From NCBI GenBank assembly GCA_003833135.1, contig QZLH01000046.1:193543-206487 (forward strand): a stretch of 12,945 nucleotides of DNA. The letters are read 5' to 3'. Below, in pieces: positions 1-9,460 of this stretch. The translations under genes and the position numbers were made by a program. This DNA comes from Oehlia diaphana (lineage: Eukaryota > Glomeromycota > Glomeromycetes > Glomerales > Glomeraceae). The notes beneath the pieces are model-generated. The model was not told the origin of the DNA. It did not search any database and was given only the letters and a program-made list of their open reading frames with translations. Every line of letters begins with the position of its first letter. Positions within the stretch are counted from its first letter, which is position 1.

Positions 1-135
1 GAAACGTTTTTTAATATAAAATTTAATAAAAAAATGTTTCGCAAACGTTTTTTAATTATTTTAATAGAAAACGTTGCGAAAACGTTTTTTATTAAGTATT
101 TCATAAAAAAAAAAAACGTTTCGCAAACGTTTTCA
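1..135. repeat. AT-rich palindromic AACGTTT/GCGAAA motif cluster
   Basis: A motif resembling AAACGTTTCGCAAACGTTT occurs around 36-52 and 113-133, and in the opposite orientation (AAAACGTTGCGAAAACGTTT) around 67-86, with a partial copy at 1-10. AAACGTTT is itself a palindrome, so each copy can fold on itself. The spacers are A/T homopolymer-like. No coding potential was seen. These look like dispersed inverted repeats. Confidence 0.7.
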
Positions 136-138
136 GGA

Positions 139-255
139 TCGGTTAAACGGTCGGTCAGACCGGTCGGTCAAACGGTCGGTCAAACGGTCGGTCGGTCGGT
201 CAAAGGTCCTTGACCGGTTATGACCGACCGATGACCGACCATGACCGACCGTTGC
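139..255. repeat. GGTC/GACC inverted-repeat array
   Basis: About 68 bp of head-to-tail CGGTCGGTCAAA-type units (139-206) is followed by about 45 bp of the complementary TGACCGACCGA-type units (210-253). Together they form a long imperfect hairpin centred near 203-209. It is strikingly GC-rich beside AT-rich DNA. No gene was seen in it. Cruciform or slippage-prone DNA, or a transposable-element end, are both possible. Confidence 0.75.
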
Positions 256-533
256 CATCCCTAGTCGTAGTTAGTTACTATTATCATAAAGTGCGAAACA
301 ATGGAGATTAATACCATTATCTTTCATTATCTTTCTTTTATATATAAAATCATTTCAAAAATATTTTCGAAAAATGAATCAAATCCTAATGAATTTTGTA
401 ATCCTAGAACGAGCATTTTAACTTAAAAGAAAAATATATATATTCAGTTAATTTGAAAATAAAAATAAAATACTTGCGATAAAATGATTATTATATTTTA
501 ATTAAAAAATAAAAAAAATTGATTTACATTTTA
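256..533. other. AT-rich spacer downstream of the first kinase gene
   Basis: This is 3' flanking DNA of the minus-strand kinase-Sel1 gene that ends at 534. It is low-complexity A/T sequence. I see no open frame with protein-like composition and no RNA gene. A transcript end for the kinase gene probably lies here, but no distinctive poly(A) signal stands out in such AT-rich DNA. Confidence 0.5.
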
Positions 534-2844
534 TCATTTAAAAAATAAAGATTTCATTTTATGAATTGTTGATTTTTTTTGTAATCTATTTTGTGCATTT
601 TGATTTCCTTGTTTGGCAGATTTTTCATACCAATAAATCGCTTTATCTATATCTTTTGTAATTCCATCTCCATTTTCATACATAGTACCAAGATTATATT
701 GTGCTACCTTATTCCCTAAATTTGCTGATTTTTGATATAATTCAAATGCTTTTTCCTTATCAACTTTAGTTCCAATACCATAAACATAACAATATCCTAA
801 CATTGTTATTCCATTTGAATATGAATATTCTCCTTCAGCTGATTGCTTGAACATTTTAAAAGCTTTATTATAATCTTTTTTAACACCATTTCCACTTAAA
901 TAACAATCACCAAGATTATGCTTAGCTTTTATATTTCCATTATTTGCAGCTTTTTCAGACCAATAAAAAGCCTTTTTTAAATCTTTTTCTATACCTATTC
1001 CATTTACATAATAATGACCAATCTTAAGTTGTCCATATGTGAAATTAATATTAGCCACTTTTTCATAATATTCAAAAGCTAATTTTTCATTTTTTTTAGT
1101 TCCATATCCATATTGGTAACATTCACCAACAAAAGATTGTGCTAATATATGATCTTTTTCAGATGCATTAATAAATAATTTAAATGCTTTCTCATTATTT
1201 TCACTTGTCTCAATTCCATAAAAATTAAAATATCCAAGTAAAAAAATAGAATTTGAATTATTTTGATTATTTGATAACCAATTATAAATTTCTTGTGAAT
1301 TTGTATTATAATTATTAAAATATACAATAACTTGCTCTTTAATTAATTTCCATTCAATTCCTTTATCATATAATTTATATATTAAATTAATTATTTCATC
1401 AACTATACTGTTAAAATCTTTTTCATTTAAAAGTTTCTCTTGCTCACTTGATACTGTTATATTATCAATTTCTTTTGTATTCATTTTATTAAAATTTTGA
1501 ATAAGTTGTGATAAATCTCCTTGTAATTCTGAATTATTGGTACTTAAAGGAATCTCATTAAGTTTATGTTTATTTGATAATTGAGGATTTTCCATTATTA
1601 TATCTTTTTTTGTAATTATTGCTTTTAACAAATCAACTACTTGATATATGGTAGGACGATTGTCAGGCTCACCATCCCAACATTCTAAAACACAAATACA
1701 ATTTATTAGTTATAATAATACTTAAGTTACAATAAATTTAAAATTTTACTTACTAGTATAAATTTTTACATATTCTTCGGGCGTGTCAGGAACAACAGTT
1801 TCTCTATGACCTTGTGAAATGTCATAAATTAATCCAACGTCATAATGTTCATTTTCAGCATAAAAAGGAAGTTTCCCACTAGAAATTTCCCATAATAATA
1901 CGCCAACACTGTAAACATCGCTTTTTTCATTTAATGTATACATTTGGTTATTATTATTTCTTCGTCTGCTAAAGCTTTTAGGATCAACATAGGGAACCAT
2001 CCCAAATAATTTGGATTGAAAATTGGATGATTCTCCAATTCTTTTTGATAACCCAAAATCTGCCAATTTAATCGTGTTTTGATGAACTAATATATTGCCA
2101 GAATGCTATAAATTAGAAAAAGCAGATGAGATGAATAATGAAATATAATATTATTAATAACTAAATTGTTTTAAATGATTTGTAATTTACCAAGTCACGA
2201 TGGATGATCCCTTCATTATGCAAGCATGATACAGCGTAAGCTAATTGGTACGCCATATTTAATTTATCGTCACATGTGAGCCTAATAAAGTTTTTTTCCA
2301 AATAGTTTCGAAGACTACCACCGTTAGCGTATTCCATTACCATCATATAATCATAGCTAATTTGATTTTCTAAAAAAAAAAAAAAAAAAAATTTGAAACT
2401 CATTTCATGAACAAATTTAAAATATTATATTCTTTATTACCTGATTCAAGTTTTGTTATTCCACAACAACGTATTATATTATCATGAAAATCAACTTTAC
2501 GTTGAATTTTTAACTAAATAATTCAAATATTGAAAATAAATATAATATAGGCTAGATAAAAAAATAATATTGTAAAAAAATGTATTATATAAAATTACCT
2601 CACGAACGATTTCTTTCATGGTGACGTGATTAAGATTAAAAAAAGATTTTAACGCTAATTGTTTTTTTGTATTTTTCCAATTTGCACGGTACACTTTTCC
2701 GAAACCTCCGGAACCAATTTCTTGAATGTTAGTAAATTGGTTGTATTCATAATGATTTAAATGTTCTTTATCAATAGCTTCTTCAATCCAATTAATCCAT
2801 TCATTTGTATTTTCGGTATTTTTCATTTGCTTATTATCAGACAT
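534..2844 (-). CDS. TKL-type protein kinase fused to C-terminal Sel1 repeats, five exons
   Basis: Predicted exons (minus strand): 2844-2599, 2513-2441, 2369-2191, 2105-1754 and 1684-534. All introns are GT-AG, 69-85 nt long, and the joined frame of 2001 nt is open (666 aa). The start is the ATG in MSDNKQ; the stop is TGA at 536-534. Kinase motifs in order: glycine loop GSGGFG (44-49), lysine in LALK (K66), alpha-C glutamate E82, hinge MEYANGGSL (118-126), HRDLHSGN (163-170), DFG (182-184), PYVDPK where APE is usual (204-209), [13 protein letters not shown], and [10 protein letters not shown] (285-294). All catalytic residues are present, so it is probably an active Ser/Thr or dual-specificity kinase. 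A linker (about 306-425) precedes six Sel1-like repeats of about 36 aa (427-651, LGxxYxxGxGxxKDxxKAFxxYxKSA type), a helical scaffold used for protein binding. No signal peptide or membrane segment was seen, so it is likely cytosolic. Substrate and pathway are unknown. Splice sites are inferred by comparison with the paralogue at 5380-7655. Confidence 0.9.
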
Positions 2845-2938
2845 ATTTAATAATAATATTGACAGAAAAAGTCTTAAAAATGATAAAATTGAACGGTTAA
2901 GGTTGTAAAAATTCTATTGAGCACGGCAGAAAATAACT

Positions 2939-2960
2939 CCAATTTAAGTATTTTATGCAA
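2939..2960 (-). promoter_or_regulatory. TTGCATAAAATACTTAAA box upstream of the first kinase gene
   Basis: On the minus strand this reads TTGCATAAAATACTTAAATT. Its first base lies 116 nt upstream of the ATG at 2844. A nearly identical box precedes the truncated kinase copy at 10518, and a shorter version precedes the second intact gene. The CATAAAATA core fits a TATA-box role. Conservation between duplicates may reflect common descent as well as function. Confidence 0.5.
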
Positions 2961-3084
2961 ATTATTTCCCATTATTGTCGCACAGTGTTCACTAGGTACT
3001 AGTGTACCACCAATTTGTCCATCAACCGCAGTACCGCAGTAATGGCGTTTAAATACTTATTAAAAATAAATAAATAATAATATG
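2961..3084. other. Spacer with a solo terminal-repeat-like sequence
   Basis: At 3005-3023, CCACCAATTTGTCCATC is the reverse complement, with one mismatch in the core, of the end of the neighbouring element (TGGACAGATTGGT at 3086-3098). A short palindrome, GGTACTAGTGTACC, and the doublet GCAGTACCGCAGTAA are also present. No coding sequence was seen. Confidence 0.45.
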
Positions 3085-4315
3085 GTGGACAGATTGGTAT
3101 TTTTTTTAATACCAACTCCCGCTATTTAAATAATACTAGCTCTTGTATTTTAAAATTACTGATTTTGCCTAAAATGGCAAATTTCTTTTAATATTAGACA
3201 GATTTGTATTTATTTAATACCAAATTCCTCTAATTAAAATAATTACCAACTCTTGCAGTTTTAAAATTAACAGATCTTTTTTCTTTAATAGACAGATTCA
3301 TATTTTTTTTATTACCTCTTTATTCATAGCAGATCTTTTTTCTTTAATAGACAGATTTGTATTTTTTTATTATTAGCTCCTGACGATCATTTTTATTCGC
3401 TAAATCTCATCGCAGGTATTTCCGCCAAATTATAATTCCAGCTGGAGTTAATTGTGTAACCTAGTAAAAAAGGTTTTAAATTTTGTGTAGCCTCATTGCA
3501 TAAATCGCTTTACTTAAGAAATCTATTTCGTAATGGTCAAAAGTGGTCTATTTGACCTTAAAAGTGGTCAAACTTGACCATCAGCTACCTTATTGATGGT
3601 TAAAGGTGGTCAAATGACTATCAGTTGCCTTTATTGATGGTCAAAAGTGGTCTATTTGTGCCTTAAAAGTGGTCAAATGTAACCATCAGCTACCTTAATT
3701 GATGGTTAAAAGTGGTCAAACGTGACCATCAGCTACCTTAATTGATGGTCAAAAGTGGTCAAATATGCCCTCGCCTTTAACTACCAATTATCAAACAGAA
3801 AAATTCCTACGAAATAGATTTCTTAAGTAAAGTGATTTATGCAGTGAGATGACACAAAATTTAACTGCATATTTACTTATAAACGGGTATCTTCCGGATC
3901 CATTGGCGCAATATTTATACAAGTAATACCACATTGTAACTAAAAAAAGTCAAAAATTGTTATTAGGTTACACAATTGAATTTGGCCGGAATTATAATTT
4001 GACCGGTGAAATCACCTGCGGTGAGATTTAGCAGATCTGCTAATGATCGTCAGAGCTAATAATAATCCGTCTGGTAAAGAAAAAAGATCTGCTAATGAAA
4101 AAAGGGGATAATAAAAATAATACAAATCTGTCTATTGAAGAAAAAGATCTGCTAATTTTAAAATTACAAGAATTGGTAATATTTAATTAGAGAAAGTTGG
4201 TAATAAATAAATATGAATTTGTCTAATAATGCAAAAAGAAATTGTCATTAAATTACATGAACTGATATTATTTAAATAGTGGGAGTTGGTATTATAAAAA
4301 TATCAATCTGTCCAC
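3085..4315. mobile_element. Long-inverted-repeat (foldback-like) element, non-coding
   Basis: The left arm (about 3085-3533) and right arm (about 3808-4315) are diverged inverted repeats. Both outer ends read GTGGACAGATTG. Shared inner blocks include AATACCAACTCCC, AGCAGATCTTTTTTCTTTA, GACGATCAT, CAAATTATAATTCC, AATTGTGTAACCTA and TTACTTAAGAAATCTATTTC. The right arm carries about 90 bp (about 3862-3960) that the left arm lacks. No open frame for a transposase is present. No convincing target-site duplication is visible: TAAAAATAAATA occurs on both sides but is low complexity. It is probably an old non-autonomous DNA transposon or foldback element. By eye the arms match at roughly four bases in five, which suggests age. 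Confidence 0.75.
3533..3767. repeat. GATGGTCAAAAGTGGTCAAA minisatellite
   Basis: About five or six diverged tandem units of about 41-43 bp, or double-length variants, are built from GATGGTCAAAAGTGGTCAAA plus TGACCATCAGCTACCTTAATT. Each unit contains both GGTCA and TGACC, so single units can fold back. The array fills the centre of the inverted-repeat element. It is not coding. Confidence 0.8.
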
Positions 4316-5379
4316 ATTGGCGCGCCATAAAAATAAATATAATTTTAATATTAACAGTTAACGACATTATCAACAAAATAAATTAAAATTTTAATATTTA
4401 GTAATTCATCTGTGAAAAATATATGTTTAGCATCATATTCTAATCAAAGAATTGTTTACCAAGATATAAATTAATTTTAAAATATTTACGAGTAGGAAAT
4501 AGCAAGAATTATACATAAATATTTTTTTTTTATTATTTAAATTTATCATTTTTTTTTTAAAAAAAGAAAAAGAAAGAATATTAAAATTGTATTTAATTAA
4601 TCTTAGTATTCAAATAAATATTGAAATTGATTACGTTTTACATTTTTATAGACATTTAGTAATAAATCTAAGCTAGAAACAATACTAGCTTCAATAATAT
4701 AAGAACACATAAGCATAAGATTACGCTTATTTCAGTGTGATACGTTAGCGTCAACTTCTTTTTACTTCAGGTAGTAGTGTGTAGATGATTGCGGCTGCTA
4801 CTACGTCATATATACTTAAGTCTAATTTAATCAATGTTAAAAATTTCTAAACCTAACTTTATGTAGTTCATCTTTTACGTGTAATGTTGATATATAATCT
4901 GCTTAGGTACTTCGTTTGCTTATTTACCTCAAATGTTAAAAAAAGATAATAGTATTTGCTTTTTAAACATAAATTTGGTACTTTAGTAGAATTATATATA
5001 ATTTAAGTAAAATGCTGTTTAGCTACTATTTTAAATGCACTAGAAATAGCAGTAGATAAAAAAGTTGAAAATGAAGTCAAAAAAAAAAAAAAATCAGACC
5101 AAGTTATAGGTTAAATTAAAAAAAGATAATAAAACAATCCAAATGGAATAACATTATACATTGCGATGACAATACAGATTTCCTGAAATATAAATCTTAT
5201 ATTTTGATTTTAAACTTTTTAGGAAAATTGATTCAAAACATTTTCATATATATGATAAATATATCTTATAATAGTTTATAAATTTTTAATAAGCAATTTT
5301 TTATTTTATTTTAGAACATTATATTTTCTATTTGTAGAATTAAAAATATAATTTTACAATTTTTAATAAAACATTAAAA
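4316..5379. other. AT-rich spacer between the element and the second kinase gene
   Basis: This is mostly low-complexity A/T DNA. The plus-strand stretch 5017-5114 can be read as LNALEIAVDKKVENEV followed by a lysine run (an A-tract at about 5081-5093) and a stop. It has no start or flanking exons and may be a coding relic or chance. A GC-richer patch at about 4690-4800 holds a short ATAAGC...GCTTAT inverted repeat. No RNA gene was recognised. Confidence 0.4.
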
Positions 5380-6069
5380 TTATTGATTTTTAAGTTTATC
5401 CAATTCATATTGTGCATCTTGATCACCTTGTTTAGCAGATTTTTCATACCAATAAATAGCTTTATATATATCTTTTAAAATTCCTTTTCCATTTTCATAC
5501 ATCATAGCAAGATTATATTGAGCACCTTTATCACCCAAATTTGCAGATTTTTGATATAATTCAAATGCTTTTTTCATATTAATATTAGTTCCAATACCTA
5601 ATTCATAACAACAACCTAAAGAATTTAATCCATTTGGATAAACATCTTTAGCAGATTTTTCAAATAATTCAAAAGCTTTAAAATAATTTTTTTCAACTTC
5701 AATACCATTTTTATAATAAAGACCAAGAGTATTTAAAGCTGTTAAATTACCATTATTTGCAGCTTTTTCATACCAATAAAAAGCTTTTTTTGAATTTTTT
5801 TTAACACCTATACCATATTTATAAATATAACCCATTTCAACTTGACCATAAGTAAAATCTTTATTAGCCAATTTTTCAAAATATTCAAAAGCTAATTTTT
5901 CATTTTTTATGGTACCATTACCATATTTATAACAACTTCCAACTAAATATTGTGAAAATATATGATCTTTTTTTGATGCATTTAAAAATAAATTAAATGC
6001 TTTTTCAATATTAAGTTTTGTTTCAATTTCAAAAAATATAAAATATCCAAATAAAAAAATTATATTTGA

Positions 6070-6102
<33 letters not shown>

Positions 6103-7655
6103 TTGATTATTTAATAACCAATTATAAATTTCTTTTAAATTTATATTATGATCATTAAAATATTTAATAACTTCTTGTCTTAATAATATCCATTCAATTC
6201 CTTTATTTGCTAATTTAATTAAATAATCATTTATTTCATCAACTATTATATCATAACCTTTTTCAAATAAAAGTTTCTCTCTTTTATTTGTTATTGTTAT
6301 AGGATCAATTTCTTTTATATTTATTTTATCAAAATTTTTGATAAGTTGAAATGATTCTTCTTTTGATTTTGAATTAAATTTTTGATTGTTTGAAAATTGA
6401 GTATCTTTTATTATTACGTCTAATTTTGTAATAATTGCTTTTAACCAATCAACTACTTGAAATATAGTAGGACGATTATCTGGTTCACCATCCCAACATT
6501 CTAAAAAGAAAAATAATTTAAAATTAATTAAAATAATAATTAAATTATAATTAAATTAATTAAGACTTACTAGTATAAATTTTTATGTAATCTTCAGGTG
6601 TATTGAAAGCAACTTCTTCTCTAAGACCTTGTGCAATCTCCAAAGTTAAATTAACATCATATTGTTTATCTTTAGCATAAAAAGGAGGTAACCCACTGGA
6701 AATTTCCCATAGTAACACACCAATACTGTAAATATCACTCTTTTCCTTTAATAAAAACATTTGTGTTGTTTGGTTATTATTATTATTATAGATTTTTGGA
6801 TCAACATAAGGAATCATCTCTTTGGATTGAAAATTAATTGATGTTCCAATTCTTTTCGATAACCCAAAATCCGCCAATTTAATCATATTTTGATGAACTA
6901 ATATGTTGTCAGAGTGCTATTAAAAAAATATATATATTTTTTAATAAATAAATAAAAAAATAACGTTATCGTTATAATAAATATATTTACCAAGTCACAA
7001 TGGGCGATTCCCTTATTATGTAGGCATAATACAGCGCAAGCTAACTGATAAGCCATATGATGCTTATCATTCCAAGTAAGCTTACCGAAATTATTCTTTA
7101 GATAGTTTCGAAGACTACCGCTGTCTGCATATTCCATTACCAGGATATAACTAATACGATGTTCATTATTTTCTAAAAAAAAAAAGAAACAGTTATTAAA
7201 ATTGTGATTTTATAAATAAAATATCATACTTTTTAAAGTAATTTTATAATACCTGATTCAAACTTTGATATTCCATGATAACGAATAATATTATCATGTA
7301 AACCAACTTCATGCTGAATTTTTAACTAAATAAATTTAAAATTTAAAATTTTTAAAAAAAACAATTATAATAAATAAAAATCATGAACTGTATATTGAAT
7401 AATAATTACCTCACGAACAATTTCTTTCATAGTGATATTGTCAAGATTAAAAAAAGATTTTAACGTAAAAAATTTTTCTAAATTTTTTAAATTTGCACGG
7501 TACACTTTTCCAAAATCTCCGGCACCAATTTCTTGAATGTTACTAAATTGGTTGTATTCGTAATAATTCAAGTGATCTTTATCAATAACTTCTTCAATCC
7601 AAATGTTTGATTCATTTGTATTTTCGATATCTTGTATTGTTGTATTATTGGACAT
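5380..7655 (-). CDS. TKL-type kinase with HCD loop fused to Sel1 repeats, five exons
   Basis: Predicted exons (minus strand): 7655-7410, 7325-7253, 7172-6991, 6916-6571 and 6500-5380. They join into 1968 nt (655 aa), open throughout, with stop TAA at 5382-5380. Exon lengths and intron phases match the gene at 534-2844, so the two are duplicates. Motifs: glycine loop GAGDFG (44-49), lysine in FTLK (K66), hinge [17 protein letters not shown] (164-171), DFG (183-185), [29 protein letters not shown]. The catalytic Asp and Asn are kept, but the HRD arginine is Cys and the usual Gly of the loop is Asp. This makes it a non-RD kinase, perhaps regulated differently or weakly active. A run of 11 Asn (416-426, AAT codons) precedes six Sel1-like repeats (427 to about 645). 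Exon 5 contains no ATG, GTG or TTG until residue 493, so start-based searches see only its last 163 codons. No signal peptide was seen; the substrate is unknown. Confidence 0.88.
6069..6101 (-). repeat. In-frame AAT trinucleotide microsatellite (poly-Asn)
   Basis: Eleven consecutive AAT codons on the minus strand lie in exon 5 of the second kinase gene, just before the first Sel1 repeat. The paralogue has only isolated Asn residues here (NNQNNSNS). This is therefore a local expansion in a linker that can vary in length without shifting the frame. Confidence 0.9.
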
Positions 7656-7733
7656 AATGAATAATAATAAGAAAAAATTTTATAAACGATAGGATTGAAT
7701 TGTAAAAGGTTATATTTTATACGATAACGAAAA

Positions 7734-7753
7734 AAATAAGCCTATTTATGCAA
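7734..7753 (-). promoter_or_regulatory. TTGCATAAATAGG TATA-like box upstream of the second kinase gene
   Basis: The minus strand reads TTGCATAAATAGGCTTATTT, beginning 98 nt upstream of the ATG at 7655. The TTGCATAA portion is shared with the boxes upstream of the other two kinase copies. CATAAATAG is a good TATA-box variant. The role is inferred from position and conservation. Confidence 0.5.
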
Positions 7754-9047
7754 TTCTATTCTATAATAATAGTTTTACAACGCCACTAATATCTGCGCAA
7801 TATATAAATAGGTAACAAGAGATCGTTTCTACGCATCTCTCCAGAACCATAATTAACATTAATGCATTATCCAAAAAAGGAAGGATATACAAACTCGGAT
7901 TATTGTTTATTGCTCGGAGTTAGCCGCAATACTGTACGCTGTGCCAAAAGCTTATCACAATAGATCATTATATATTGACCAATTATTATATATAATACAA
8001 TATATAAGGCAGTTTGTATAAGCTGGGCTCTGTCGATCATTTATTTGCACGAGGAAATTAAATATCACCTTCAAGTATATATTTAGGTAGATTATATGTA
8101 ATATTACAAAAAAAAGAAAAAAAATAATTACCAAAAAAATCATTTTAAAAAAAAATAATAAATTTGTAAATGAAATTAATTATGCTAGAGAACGTGAAAC
8201 CGTTGTTAAGACTGGAGTTGATATTGTTCAAAGAGTTACTTTATCATTGGTAGGTTTAATATATAGCATAAACTTTACATGGAGCTCATGTTTATATTGT
8301 ATTTTTACGTTGAGTATAATATAATTTTTGCCAACATAACCGTTGTGGAGGTTATTTTTGGTCTTTAGTAGAAAATTTACGTTTATAAATAACTTATTAT
8401 TGAAACGTTTAAACTTTTAACATGAATATATTGGTTTAATAAGTAGAAATGTTTTTTCAGTAATGAATTATTAATTTTTTTTTTATCGATAAAATCACCT
8501 GTTGTTTTTGCTAAGATTAAAGTTTTCACATAACTAATACAAAAAAAAAATAAGGTAAAATAAAATAAATAACGACCAAATGTTTTAATATTTATCCCTG
8601 TCCTTTGCTATTAATTAAATCTTTGTTTCAACGTATGAAAAAATTAATAATATCCCAAAGGATTTTTATAGTAGAATTCAGTAAATAGGAATTATATATT
8701 AACGTCAAGCCATAACGATAACTATTATACGGTACGCATATGTGAATGTAATAAAAGTAAATAATTTTACCCTTGCTCTTGCTACTCTATTTCTCATTAG
8801 ATATGGATATTACTTTACTTACTAGTATAAATAAAATCGAAAATTCGAAATGACTAGCGTGTGTGGAATGATTCTTAAGCTTAAATGTAGTAAAAATACA
8901 ATATACGTATGTTTAAACGTCACAAATCATGTGATAAGAATGTCATTCATAAAGATTATTGAAGGTATCTACGTTCAACAGATAAACTCATGACGAGAAA
9001 TTTAAGAACGCGACATAGTTAAATAAAGTTATTTATCCCCGCAGTAA
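7754..9047. other. Spacer with isolated coding-looking islands
   Basis: No complete gene was reconstructed. The island at 7862-7963 is listed separately. Plus-strand 8158-8249 reads NEINYARERETVVKTGVD and a few more residues up to a possible donor TTG|GTAGGT; it lacks an obvious acceptor. Plus-strand 8850-8993 is a 47-codon ATG-initiated frame (MTSVCGMILKLKC...) preceded by TATAAATA at about 8826, too close for a normal promoter, and its composition is unconvincing. The rest is AT-rich with no RNA gene recognised. Confidence 0.35.
7862..7963 (+). pseudogene. Short reading frame resembling a helix-turn-helix fragment
   Basis: A 33-codon ATG-to-TAG frame contains GYTNSDYCLLLGVSRNTVR. The pattern GxTxx-xxxLLGVSRNTVR is typical of the helix-turn-helix of transposases and DNA-binding regulators; a J-domain (DYxxLLGVSRN) is a less good fit because too little follows. 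There is an in-frame stop upstream and no following exon that I can see. It is probably a relic of a mobile-element gene, or chance. Confidence 0.3.
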
Positions 9048-9194
9048 AATATTATACACAGTATTTCTTGGTGGAAAGGAATTTCGCAAAACCTGGTGAA
9101 CGAGCCGGTTGACTTTACATGTTTTATAAGTGATAAGGCTGAAAAAAAATATTTCAAAATCGTTCGTAGATATGAGGAAATAACCTGGCGGTAA
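9048..9194 (+). pseudogene. Coding-looking island of unknown family
   Basis: A 48-codon plus-strand frame is closed by TAA at 9045-9047 and at 9192-9194. It includes LVNEPVDFTCFISDKAEKKY and ends in YEEITWR. It has mixed charged and hydrophobic residues and higher GC than its surroundings, unlike the AT-driven junk frames. It has no ATG at its start, so it would be an internal exon or a relic. I do not recognise the family. Confidence 0.3.
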
Positions 9195-9460
9195 TCATTA
9201 TTTTTTCTTTTTCAATCCCTAGGTTTGGCAAAAAAGGTAGGGAACCTAATTATATTATATTTTTTAAACTTTTATCGTTCCCATATTTGGCCTATCATCA
9301 CCTTCTGATTATTTTGCTACAATAATGATAACCATTTATTTAATTTATATAAATTTTATAATTATTTATATTTTCAGGAATCATAAAATTATTAATGTAG
9401 GCAAAATTTCTACAATTGAAAATATTAAATATCTCATTAACAATGTAAAAAACAAAGTTA
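9195..9460. other. AT-rich spacer
   Basis: Low-complexity A/T sequence. I see no frame of protein-like composition longer than about 15 codons and no RNA gene or clear repeat. Confidence 0.4.

Noticed and set aside
1142..1327. Minus-strand 61-codon frame inside the first kinase-Sel1 gene
   Set aside because: It overlaps exon 5 in another frame, is Ile/Leu-rich from AT bias, and has no domain; the Sel1 frame explains the region.
1746..2844. Three separate small kinase-like proteins (1746-2066, 2161-2403, 2497-2844)
   Set aside because: They are exons of one gene read into their introns; canonical GT-AG splicing joins them in phase into a full kinase domain.
3533..3767. CRISPR array
   Set aside because: The tandem units are contiguous and diverged, with no unique spacers, and the host is eukaryotic; it is a minisatellite inside a foldback element.
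3060..4339. TAAAAATAAATA as target-site duplication of the foldback element
   Set aside because: The words do not abut the element ends and are low complexity in AT-rich DNA, so chance is more likely.
5380..5871. Stand-alone 163-codon Sel1 protein starting at TTG
   Set aside because: The frame is open upstream to 6500 and continues the kinase gene; exon 5 merely lacks start-type codons before this TTG.
7955..8143. Minus-strand 62-codon hydrophobic frame
   Set aside because: Phe/Ile/Leu-rich composition expected from AT-rich DNA, with no conserved motif; not supported as a membrane protein gene.
8850..8993. 47-codon plus-strand ATG frame with nearby TATAAATA
   Set aside because: The TATA-like word is only about 20 nt from the ATG, the composition is unconvincing and no neighbouring exon is visible, so it is not called as a gene.
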